Shown one piece after another: positions 45,240 through 55,243 of a stretch of DNA of 64,000 nt. Both the position numbers and the translations under genes were made by a program. The stretch comes from Hesseltinella vesiculosa (Eukaryota > Mucoromycota > Mucoromycetes > Mucorales > Cunninghamellaceae), in NCBI GenBank assembly GCA_002104935.1, contig MCGT01000010.1:124001-188000 (forward strand), read 5' to 3'. Position 1 is the first letter of the stretch; each line of letters opens with the position of its first letter. The notes under the pieces were generated by a model. That model did not search any database, was not told the origin of the DNA, and worked only from the letters and a program-made list of their open reading frames with translations.

Positions 45240-46150
45240 GTTGAAAGGAAACAACTCAGAAATTGGCGGCGCAACCTTCGCCATTCGACCTGATTTTTCA
45301 GTGTCATTTCCAATCATGCATTTGCTCACCCATACAAAACATCACATACCGTGCAGATTATTATTTTTTATTCAAACTGAAGAAAAAAAATTATATGATC
45401 ATTCCAACCTCTTGCCGCAAATTAAAACAATGCAGCGTTCGAAAAAAAAATACGAATCAAGGTGAAGCAGTTCTACCTTTCACGCTGTCGAAGAATGGCA
45501 GATGAGATTTGGATTACCAATAAAGAGCTACCTATGATTAAATTCATGTTATCGTCACACTTTACTTAGTAGAAGCAAAAATAAGAAGAAGAGAAAAAAA
45601 AGAGAAACCTGCATTAAAGATATCAAAAAAGCGGCTGCCATGGCAACCTTTTTTCATTTCTAATTTAAATACCTTTTTTTTTTGTTTTCTTTTTCATCCA
45701 AGATGTCCAGTATGACACGAATTTAATTCTAACCAACTCTTCATCTTTAAGCTAGTGACCGTCCGTCTGGTGGTGCTCGCTTTATAGCATTTATTGGTGT
45801 TGCGGGCCAAGTCAGTTTTTGCAGGCGCCGCTCGCTTCGGTGTTTGTAAGATCTAGGTGAAAGCTCGTCCTACATGCCTGCTCGACTCTTATGAGGCCAT
45901 TAGCACTTTTCGTACAGTGTGTTCATGAAAAGTAAGGGGAAAGCCTGTGCAGATTACGGCTGATTTTTATAGCTGTTTAATTTCGATCGCCTGCATTCGT
46001 GAAACTCGGCCAGTGTCACGATGCACAGCCTCTGTCCCTGAATTCATTTCATCTCCACTACACTTTGCGCGTTGCATTTCTATACAACTTTTTCATGTTT
46101 TCATATCCTGTGTCTTTTTCTTTAGCAAGAGCAATGAAACTACAGCAGGG
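45240..46150 (+). repeat. Diverged repeat, copy B
   Basis: Collinear with 25080-25930 (see copy A): CAACCTTCGCCATTCGAC, TTTTTCAGTGTCATTT, TTTGCGCGTTGCATTTCTATACAA and TGTCTTTTTCTTTAGCAAGAGCAATGAAACTACAGCAG. It reaches to just upstream of a decayed gene at 46.26 kb. Confidence 0.6.
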
Positions 46151-46259
46151 AAAAGGGGACCAAAATGAACAGTCCACCGCTGCAATTTGATTGGTTCCTT
46201 TGGAAAAACTTTTTTTTTGTGTACTTCGTCGATTGTTTTTTTTTCTCTTCAGGGTTCCC

Positions 46260-47896
46260 GACATTACTGCTGCTGTATACGTGCTTTTTTTACGATGCTT
46301 TTCCTGATTGCTGCTATTATCTTCCCAGTGCTGATCATCCGCCAGCATTGGTACATGATCATCGAGCTCGAGCGTTTAGCTCGCGGCCTTCACCCCCACC
46401 GTCACCCCTCCACCCGATCTCGCTCTCCTTGATGCCACCACACCATCCTCACCTTTCCCACTGGCCACCGTGGGTGAAATATCCGATAACTTTGCCAGCG
46501 ATTTTACACTTGGCCTTTGCGCCATGATGGGCATTCTGGCATGTTATGTCCTGCTTTGGGGTGTTGTGCGTTTCGATCTTTGTGGCAAGATCATGATTGC
46601 TGCTGACCGTTTGGTCCACCGTCTGCTTCGCCTTGTCTCTGGTGCTGTTGACGAGGTTCACCAGTTGGCCTTGGCTTTTGGTATGTTGGCCTGCATGTTC
46701 TTGAACTTACTTTTGGGTGGTTTCGTTGTCTTTCCTCAGTGTTGTCTGAAACTGACCGAATACGCCGTGGCCATTGTATTGATCAGTGGGGCATTAATGT
46801 AGTCGATGATACAAGCCATCTACTTGGTAAGTTTAACCCTACATCATTATTTTTTCAACAGAATCTGATCATCCTCTTCTTTACTTCCATTAGAACTACC
46901 AGCAGCAGCCTATGTACATCACAACTGTTCCTATTGTGTACATCGTAAGCTTTTCTAATAACCATATCTGCTTTGAAATCTTCATGCAATATATTTTTTT
47001 TCAACGTATGTAGCCAGCCAGTGGTGCTTTCACCAGGCCCGCCAAACCCACTCCTGCAGCCCATTCTCCTGCTGATCGTGCTGCTATCTACCATGTACCC
47101 GCCATTCGTGTGTATAAGGTGCCTATGCCCATCTGGCCCATCACACCTGCTCATGATAGCAGTGCTCATACAACCTCATCTACCACCATCGGGCCCGCCA
47201 CACCCGACCCTGCCACCACTGCATCTGCCGCCCCTCGTGCCGCCAATGACGCTCTTGCTGGTGTGCCTTTCGCCACCCCTCGATCTGCCTCTGACGCTAT
47301 TGCTGGTGTGCCTCCTGCTGTATCTCGTGCCGCCAATGCTGCACCTACTGGCCAGCCTCTTGCTGCCTCTCGTGCAAACTTTGCTGCCACCCGTACAGCG
47401 TATTCTGTCCAACGTGCTGCATCTGTTACTCCCGTCGGCATGCCCATTGCTGTCCCCCGTGCTGCTATTGGCTCACTCACTGGCCATCCTTCTGCTGGCC
47501 CCCGTGCTGCTCCCGCCACTCAGGTTGATGCTCCCTCAACCATTCCTGACTGCTGCCTCTGCTGCCCCTGATGCTGCTCCAGCTTCCCGCCGCACTGCCC
47601 CCCATGCTGTCTCTGCAACCCTTCGGGCTAAGTTTACTGCCTCTCGAGCGGCATCAGCAGCCAAGCAGGCTGTGATCGACATCCAGCGTGCTACCGCTGA
47701 TGTCCAACGCGCTGTCGATGATGACCGACGTGCTGCCGCTGAAGCTCCTGATGGCTTGACCATTGCTACTGCCCGTGCTGCCTCCAAGGATTCCGTTGCC
47801 ACCACTACCTCTTCTGGTGGGTTGCACTCTGCCTCCTCGGTAGATGCTTCAAAAATTGTCGCCGTCCGTCTTGCCAAGTCATATGAAGATCCTGTA
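46260..47896 (+). pseudogene. Broken gene: membrane segment plus Ala/Pro/Arg-rich tail
   Basis: A start at about 46294 gives a hydrophobic helix (FLIAAIIFPVLII) and a basic stretch; then the frame must change near 46400 to continue through DATTPSSPFPLATVGEIS and a second hydrophobic run (GLCAMMGILACYVLLWGVV). Splice-like signals at about 46680/46739, 46827/46894 and 46947/47013 lead to an Ala/Pro/Arg-rich region, AAPRAANDALAGVPFATPRS and similar repeats, until a stop at about 47570; the following +1 frame carries on in the same style to AKSYEDPV. These changes point to a decayed gene or sequence errors. No family recognised; homology search needed to say more. Confidence 0.4.
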
Positions 47897-48059
47897 TAAG
47901 AAAAAGACGAAGGTAGACCCTCTCCACTGCGTGTGGCCAGTGGCGATGAACTAGTAGGACATGTGGAAATGTGCTTTTTATGTCACTCACTCCTTTTTTT
48001 TTTTTTTGTGAAAACCAATTAGGCTAAGCGAAACATCAAGCTACAGCCCAACCTCTTGA

Positions 48060-48770
48060 AGCTGACGTTTGTAGTTGGAAAATGAAAGACGAACTGGCCC
48101 GCGCTATGATCTCCAAGGCCAACATCCTGTTGCTAGACGAACCTACGAACCATTTGGGTGTGGAAAATGTCAAATGGCTACCCGATTACCTCGTGAGCAA
48201 CACCCAAGTCACCTGCCTTATTATCTCTCACGACTCCGGCTTTTTGGAGGCTGTGTGCACGCAAATCTTGCGCTACGAAAATTAGAAGCTGCATCTTTAC
48301 CACGGCAACCTTTCCCAGCAAGTGCTTTGGAAGCGACAAAAAGTAGACTCACTCACCCTTTTTTGTCAATCAGATTTGTGGCCAAACACCCTGCCGCCAA
48401 AACCTATTATACCCTTGAAGCTTCGACGGTTGAATTATCATTCCCCAAGCCAACTGTCCTGCAAGGTGTGCGCAGTCGCACTAAGGCGATCTTGAAAATA
48501 TCGGACTGTACCTTTTCGTACCCCGGCACTGACAAGATCACTTTGCACAATGCTTCCTGTGCCCTTTCCCTGTCCTCGCGCGTTGCTGTTCTTGGTCAAA
48601 ACGGCGCTGGCAAGTCCACTTTGATCAAGCTGCTAACCGGAGAAGTCACTGTCCAAACTGGCTCCGTTTGGCGCCATCCTGCCCTACGCATCGGCTACAT
48701 TGCCCAACATGCCTTCCACCATTTGGAACAGCACATGGAAAGACCCCCATGGATTATCTGCAATAGCGCT
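48060..48770 (+). pseudogene. Elongation factor 3 (EF-3) fragment, decayed
   Basis: A remnant of the ABC-F ATPase EF-3, the fungal-specific translation factor that releases E-site tRNA. It starts abruptly inside the first cassette at GWKMKDELARAM, keeps ANILLLDEPTNHL (Walker B and D-loop) and LIISHDSGFL, then meets an in-frame stop at 48283 where functional EF-3 has Arg/Lys. After a further splice-like signal it resumes with AKTYYTLEAS, the second cassette Walker A GQNGAGKSTLIKLL and YIAQHAFHH, and decays into nonsense. The normal protein is about 1050 aa; less than a quarter is present. A functional EF-3 gene is expected elsewhere. Confidence 0.85.
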
Positions 48771-50060
48771 ATGCCACTGGTGAAGATAAGGTACCTTCTG
48801 TCCCTGGCCTACCAGCCGACTGACCATGGCGTTCTCTCTCCTGTCCGGTCGGTATTGGATCATTGACAACTTTGTTCCTGGTTGCGCTGCTGGCTGGCTT
48901 TGTTACCCGGTGAAACTGCTGCTCTCGCCAAACCAACGACACGTAGACGATTGAAATCAAATCCAATCAAAACCGCTCCCTCCATCATGTTACCACAACG
49001 GTAAGAATGCATAGTACCTTTAACCATCATTGGCTGTTGCTCGTGTCTGCATGCACACAAAATATTAATTAGATCGGTTAGTTCAAAAGCGATCACCCTC
49101 GCCTTTCTCAGTACTGTATATCGCATAGTCTACCAACCCTTCTTCGCTACTCAGACTAGGAGTAATGGCACCATCACGTTTTTTTCTTCATCTTTTTTTT
49201 TTTTTTGCTACTCACAGTAACTTGCAAAGTCATTATGGTTTTTTTCCAGCACAAAAAAGCAGTGACCTCTCTCTCTCGCAAAAAAAAAAAAAAAATGGGT
49301 TGCTATACACAGCCTCCGATCCCTGGCTGGACTTTGCATTTCTTGCAGACAAGGGAAAAGAGCAATAATACCTGCTTCATTTTGCATGTGAGAATCCGGC
49401 TGTACTACCTAAACGTAACATCAGCTGGTGGCGGACAATGGCTTCGGGCAATTTGTTGCTGCTGAGGAATAGCCTTTTGGCCCTAGATGAAAAGAAATAA
49501 AAAAAAAAAACAATAAAAAATTACCTCAGCTTTGTGGCCACAATGAAAGAAGATTCGGGAATCAAGTCCACCGATCAGTCACAAAGGTGACATGTGCTTG
49601 TTATTAAATGGAGCTGGGCGCACGAGTGAAAATACTTGGCGGCCAAAGGGTCCTTTTTATTTTCATTACTGCTGCATGGAAGCCCTCAATGCCCTGATTT
49701 GCCTGTTAGGGCAGAACTGATCGGTAGTGTGACAGTGATGTAATTTAACAATGGTGCCACACATGTAAGCTTTTTTTTTCCACTGTAATTTTACGTGCGA
49801 AAATAATGCATGACATCCCCGGGCCAACGCAAACTTAAAATCGCCATTTGGCCCTAGGCTTCCAGGAAGGGAAGAAGTTACAAAGCAAATTAACGCGTCG
49901 TTGTACTGATTCCCATTACAAGACAAAAAATATTATGCTTGATGTGAACAGTCAAGATACGTAAAAATGAACTTTGTTCACAACGAAATAAAGAGCATGG
50001 ATGGATCTTAATGGTTGCGTTCTTTTTTCTTTTTCCATTTTTTTTCCCAACAAAAAAAAT
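48771..50060. other. Spacer between EF-3 fragment and GH5 gene
   Basis: I see no gene. A15-T15 runs occur at about 49189-49206 and 49280-49295. The last 100 bases before 50061 are pyrimidine-rich, as expected upstream of a highly expressed secreted-protein gene. Confidence 0.4.
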
Positions 50061-51777
50061 ATGCACCTGACTTCAGTGATTATTACTGCGCTCGCAGGTT
50101 TCAATTTGCAGCAAGTTTACGCTGCAACTGTTGATCCCAAGTCATGGTATGATCAGCATCCTGGTTTGGCTCGCATCAACAAGGTAGATCAGAGTAGCAA
50201 TCAAATCGTTGACGAGTTTGGCCGTGTCCGCTTCTTCCACGGAACAAACGTTGTCATGAAGGAATCCCCTTGGTATCGTCCCTCTGGGTTTTCTCCTGGC
50301 AATTCATTTGGCCTTCAAGATGTCCAGAACCTGCGTGATTTGGGTGTCAACAGCATCCGCTTGGGTCATCATGCAAGTATTTTAGGGCGATCCAAAAGTT
50401 CATGCGAGCGTGCTCACTCCTTCCCTCTTTTTTTTTGTGTTTTCCTAGTGGGCAGGTGCCGAGCCTGTGCGTGGCCAATACAACATGACATTCATGGATA
50501 TCATGAAGCAGCAGACCAAAATGGCAGAGGATCATGGCATCTATGTCTTGGTGGATGTGCATCAAGATTTACTGGCAGGCCAGTTTTGTGGTCATGGGGT
50601 TCCTCCTGTAAGTCACATGACTTTTCGCCAATAGCATCTCATTTTTTTTTTTTTTTTTTAAAAAAAAAAAGTGGTTCGTCAAGAAAGGTTGGGTGTCCAG
50701 TGCATTTATGTACCCTTTCCCAACCAAATTGATTCCTTTCCCGGTCGACAGCAATGGCATGCCAACGCCACCTTCGATCTGTGGCACAGTGAACTGGGGC
50801 TTGACGTACACCACTGTGGCAGTAGGAAATGCCTTTGGTCGCTTATACACTAATTATGACGGTTTGGGTGATGCCTTTGCCAGCTACTGGAAGCTGTTGG
50901 CCACTCAGTACAGCAATACCAACAACATCATTGGCTACAATTTGCTTAATGAGCCTTGGGTCGGTGATTCCTACTACCACCCCGAATTGCTGACGCCGGG
51001 CGTGGCTGATCATGAAATGATGGAAGGTCTTTGGAACAGCGCCGCGACGCAGATCCGGAGTGTCGATAACAACACCTTGATTTGGTTTGAAGGATCTACC
51101 TACGATATCCTGTCGGGATTTAACAATGTGCCTTTGGGTGATGGCTCCAAAACCGTGCAATCCTTCCAGTAAGCGCTTTATCAATTCAACACCGCCACCC
51201 ACTCACAAGTTTTTTTTTTTTTTTTTTTTTTTTGGGGACGTGATGTAGCTACTACAACCCACCCCAGGTCGGTTCGGTATCCACAACGATCCAAAACAGA
51301 CTAAAGGACAACCAACGATTGAAGACAGCCAGCGTCATGACAGAATTCACCATGTGGATGGGTGATGCCAATCAAATGAGCGGGATGGTCGATGCTGTCA
51401 CTTCAGCTGACACTTACATGATGTCGTGGATGGGATGGGCCTATGAAAACCTCTACAACAGCTCCAGAATGCCGTACCCTGAGCTGCAAGCTCATTACAG
51501 CCGCGCCTACCCAACCGCCGTCGCGGGGACTCCTACCAGCTTCAAATTTGACGAATCCACCGCCACTTTCAACCTTGTCTACAATATCAATGCATCCAAC
51601 GGCGCACCTACCGAAATCATGCTCTCTCCCTTGACCTACCCCAACGGTTACAATGTCACCATGAACCCTGCTCAATCGCTGGTAACCTATACCGTCGATA
51701 ACCGCACCTTGGCTCTCTTCCCAGCCGACTCGACCCAAGATGGCACCTCCATTACTGTCACCATTACCAAGAATTAA
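50061..51777 (+). CDS. Secreted endoglycoceramidase-like glycoside hydrolase (GH5)
   Basis: Predicted 498-aa GH5 enzyme in four exons: 50061-50372, 50449-50607, 50672-51168 and 51249-51777. A signal peptide (MHLTSVIITALAGFNLQQVYA) is followed by DEFGRVRFFHGTNVV, WAGAEPVRGQYN, LVDVHQDLLAGQFCGHGVPPW and GYNLLNEPW, where Glu in NEP (codon 50950) is the acid/base. A second Glu in MTEFTMW (codon 51343) fits the nucleophile. These motifs match endoglycoceramidases, which cut the oligosaccharide from glucosylceramide-type lipids, rather than plain cellulases; the exact substrate is inferred. The last 110 residues are a beta-rich domain. Exon 1 ends at a GC donor (GCAAGT at 50373): the GT alternative breaks the frame. 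It should act outside the cell or in the cell wall. Confidence 0.87.
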
Positions 51778-52778
51778 TTAAAAAAAAAGCTGGTCGCTGG
51801 CTTTTTTTTTTTTTTACCTTGAGAATGTCGCTTCTGCATTACTGTAATGCATTCCTCTGCGCCACATGGGCCCTTGACTATTACCATTTCATCAACCATG
51901 CCATCATGAATTAAGAGTGTGTGCTAATCGGAAAAAGACACAACACCTTTTTTCTAGCAATCAAGTAATGGCGCAAGCCAGAGGTGAGTCTGGCCAGTTT
52001 TGGGGGTGTTTTGATCCATGTAGGAGTGTTTCCTTTTTTCTTTTTGACAGGTTCAACAACGTTTCAACAATGCAAATCAAATACAACCAACCTATTCATC
52101 GTGGATTGTTTATTATCAAATGGTATGTGATATTTGTGTAGAGCCTTTTGCAGTGCCTCGAGATTTATCTGAGGTTCTGATCCATTTTAATGTAGTAAAG
52201 TTGTAGAAAAGAAGCAAGTAAGAAAAAAAATCAGCTATAAGCTGTGCTCTGTTAACAAGAAAAAAATTGGCACAGTACTTTAATGGATGGAGTTTTCACA
52301 AGCCAAAATAGGTTGCCCTGTTGCCTAAACTTAAAAGGCTGGTGGAAGAAACGTTGAATGAGGTACAAGAGCGATCCATAGCCAACTTGCTGCCTCTCTC
52401 CAAAAGCACATCTGCCAACTCAGTCTGCAATGTGGTGAAGTCCTTACAAAGTTACGTCAATCTGAAACCAATGTGAAAATGCTATCCTTTTTTTTTTTGC
52501 CTAGGTTTGGGCTCTCAAACTTCTAATCCCGACTCGGACATAAACGGGGAAAAAAATATAAGAATGGTGTGTGCTCGTCGGTTGCTGTGTTCCTAAAAAG
52601 AAAAACATTGGTGCAACTGTTATTTCAAGATTTCAACAACAAGACGTTTATTTATATTTTTTAAATTAAATAAATACTTTAACAACGCAGTGGTATATCA
52701 TTTTGGTAAAATAACGCAAGGAAAAAAAACAGGCTAGATGGATGACTACACAGCGCCCATTTTCTCAGGAGTGGTAGC
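51778..52778. other. Spacer downstream of GH5 gene
   Basis: No gene seen. T and A runs, and one short unconvincing frame at 51917-52141, are present. The region holds the 3' end of the GH5 gene and of the secreted repeat protein. Confidence 0.45.
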
Positions 52779-53771
52779 TTACATACCAGTTTCAGCAGAA
52801 TTATCACCACCAGCACCAGTATTATCACCAGCACCAGCATTATCACCAGCACCAGCATTATCACCAGCACCAGCATTATAACCAGCATTATCACCAGCAA
52901 CAGGAGCAGCACCAGCAGCATCACCAGCAGCACCAGTAGCATCATCAACAACACCAGTAACATCGGAAACGTCGGGAGGCGCCGTCACTTCACCAACAAC
53001 AGGCAGGTTCCCAGCGCCAAGTCCTTTGAAATTCAGAATCCCACCGACGACGTTAAGAAGTTTATCAACAAGATTGCCCAAGGGTAATGTCGATGGCATC
53101 GTTTTGGGAGAACCAGTAGCGGCGGACAGAGATTTGGCAGAAGCTTTGTAATCCCGCAGAGATCGGAGATCTTTACCCAAGCCCACAAGGGTTTTCTTGA
53201 GTGCAGCGCGGTCAACAGGTTGGGATCGCTTGACAACTTCATCACCACCTAAGATACCACCAAGAAGGCCATCTACAAAGCTGTCGCTGTCGCCACCAAG
53301 CAAACCAGCAAGAAGACCATTGTCTCCACCGCCGAGAATACAGCTTAGCAGACCATCTTCGTCACCACTCAAGCCCAAGGCTTGGAGCAGACCACGGACT
53401 AAATCGAGAATTTCGCCCACAAGGCCACCTAGGACACCATCATCGCCATCAAGAATTCCACCCAGTAGGTCGCCCAAGCTCAGGCCATCGTCTCCGATAA
53501 TGTTACCGAGCAAGCCGCCAAGCAAATCATCGGTATCACGACGTAAGAGGGTATCGATGTTAAGCCCACCAAGTAAGTCATCAACATTTACAGGAATAAC
53601 ACCAAGAATAGCATCGCCACCACCGACACTGACACCATCGTTGCCACCTCGGCGATGAAGGGCTTTGCGAGAAGCACTGGTAGCAATACGGTTTTGAACG
53701 GGAGCCGCAAGGGTTTGTTGGAGTACACACAGAGAAGCGACAACGGCTAACGAGATGATACTAGCTTTCAT
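52779..53771 (-). CDS. Secreted Leu/Gly/Asp-repeat protein
   Basis: Single-exon 330-aa protein. A clear signal peptide (MKASIISLAVVASLCVLQQTLA, residues 1-22) is followed by a propeptide-like stretch with dibasic sites (HRR, LRR and VKR) that suit Kex2-type cleavage. The middle is made of degenerate LLGG(L/I)LG units rich in Asp and Gly, amphipathic and low in charge variety. A Pro/Lys segment precedes a tail with tandem AGDNAG units. Only one cysteine is visible (LSCILGG), so disulphide-rich effector architecture is excluded. I do not recognise the family; it could be a cell-wall or surface-active repeat protein. Function is open. Confidence 0.72.
   Translation of the reverse strand: MKASIISLAVVASLCVLQQTLAAPVQNRIATSASRKALHRRGGNDGVSVGGGDAILGVIPVNVDDLLGGLNIDTLLRRDTDDLLGGLLGNIIGDDGLSLGDLLGGILDGDDGVLGGLVGEILDLVRGLLQALGLSGDEDGLLSCILGGGDNGLLAGLLGGDSDSFVDGLLGGILGGDEVVKRSQPVDRAALKKTLVGLGKDLRSLRDYKASAKSLSAATGSPKTMPSTLPLGNLVDKLLNVVGGILNFKGLGAGNLPVVGEVTAPPDVSDVTGVVDDATGAAGDAAGAAPVAGDNAGYNAGAGDNAGAGDNAGAGDNTGAGGDNSAETGM
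52795..52880 (-). repeat. 18-bp-period tandem repeat coding Ala-Gly-Asp-Asn
   Basis: Units of ACCAGCACCAGCATTATC (plus strand) repeat about four to five times inside the C-terminal tail of the secreted protein. Confidence 0.85.
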
Positions 53772-55243
53772 GTTTGTATATTACTATGTATTAGAATTAA
53801 AGGATAATCGAGAGAAAAAAACGATGGAACAAAGATCAAGAAAAAAAAATGCAAAATCGATGCCTTATTTATACTCTTTTTTTTTAATGCCGCCGCCTAT
53901 TGAAAACTGCGCATGAAAAGTGGACGGAGACCGTTTTTGGCGTTGGAGAAAACAAGAACGTCCAATTCTCCTATCCAAGTTCCCCTCTAAAAAAAATGTC
54001 TTTCCTTCACCCCTTGATTTTCTTGGTCTTTTGATACTTCATTCTAGCATATAATTTCTATGCGGGCCTCCTTTTGAACTTTGACATTTTTACTTGGTGA
54101 GCTTAAAATGGCTTAAGCTACTGGAAAATCTATACGACCAGCGTCTGCTTATGCTGGAGAAGCCAATACCTTAGAATTCACAACCTGTTGGCTTCCAAAA
54201 GGATATCCTTATCGATGTCAGTGAGATGTTAAAAGTGGTACAAAGACAGACCCAGGAGCTTGTAAAATGATCTTCGCTACCCCTGAAGTATAGCACAAAC
54301 ATACGTTACATGCGGGGAATCTTCAAAAAATAGGGATGCACTTTGCAGAATTTGATGCATCCAATAAACCGTACGCCTTTGAAAGGGGTTGTCGAAAATC
54401 ACCTGTAAAGACGATATTTTCGCTAGGTACTGTAAGTGTAAATGATAAATATCGAAGATGAGAGAGTAGGCTATGTCCATTGTATGAATTCCAACGCCGA
54501 CGGTGTAGCGTAAATCTGTTTCATAGCAATGGTTGTTCTTGTTGACATTTCACTAGAGTCTGATAAATGGGCGGGTGAAATATGGTTATTATCGCCTTCT
54601 GAACTGAAAACAAAAAACTGGTGGCTGCCTTGAACTAGGGCTTTGTTTTTCCTCCCCCTTTTTTTTTACTCCTTGAGCCGCGCGCGCATCCCGGTCACTC
54701 CTTTTTTTGAACAGAAGAGTTAGTGGAAGCCCTGGTGCGTAAACCTAGCAATGCTTCTTATTGGCTAATAGTAGATTTTCAAGCAAAGAAAAAAAGATCT
54801 CCCTGGTTTGCAAAGGATGCAGGTTGGTGTGTCAACACATGAAAATGAAATTCCGGTCTGCCCAAAAAAAAAAAAAAAAAAGTCAAATAGATATTTCGCC
54901 TCGAAGAGAATATATCTGATGCCAAGTAGCACGGAAGTTCCGAATGTTTTCCAATGGATAGCATTGCTTATAGTATGACCATCGCCATGGCCAATCAAAC
55001 ATAACCCATATTTCATATTGAGATGGCGTGGTAGGAAGATGGGGTAGCAAATGCCTCCTTTTTTTTGTCCCTGGATGATCCCAAATCTCCTTATTCTTAC
55101 GGTGCCCAGCTTCCCGAATCTTTTTTAAAAATCAATGGGACTTATGTTTGGGTGGACACAGTAACAGATTACACGCTATATTCACGATATTGATCCAGTA
55201 TAACCGTTTTTGTTTTACTGAGCATAAAGCAAGTAGGGAGATT
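53772..55243. other. Spacer upstream of the secreted-protein gene
   Basis: No convincing gene. A CATTATTTATAC-like TATA element may lie near 53864-53875 in the direction of the secreted-protein gene. A minus-strand frame at 54480-54277 codes a Leu/Ile-rich peptide with no recognised family. An A18 run lies at about 54865-54881. Confidence 0.35.

Larger units (their letters stand above)
43969..46259. other. Repeat-rich spacer
   Basis: No intact gene in about 2.3 kb. It contains an A20 run at about 44064-44083, the plus-orientation repeat piece at 44650-44790, and the diverged long repeat at 45240-46150. Short frames such as 44788-45099 are hydrophobic but show no family. Confidence 0.45.

Noticed and set aside
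46973..47560. Leu/Pro-rich plus-strand frame LLPPLVPPMTLLL
   Set aside because: It is the out-of-frame shadow of the Ala/Pro/Arg-rich tail; the other frame has splice junctions and repeat logic.
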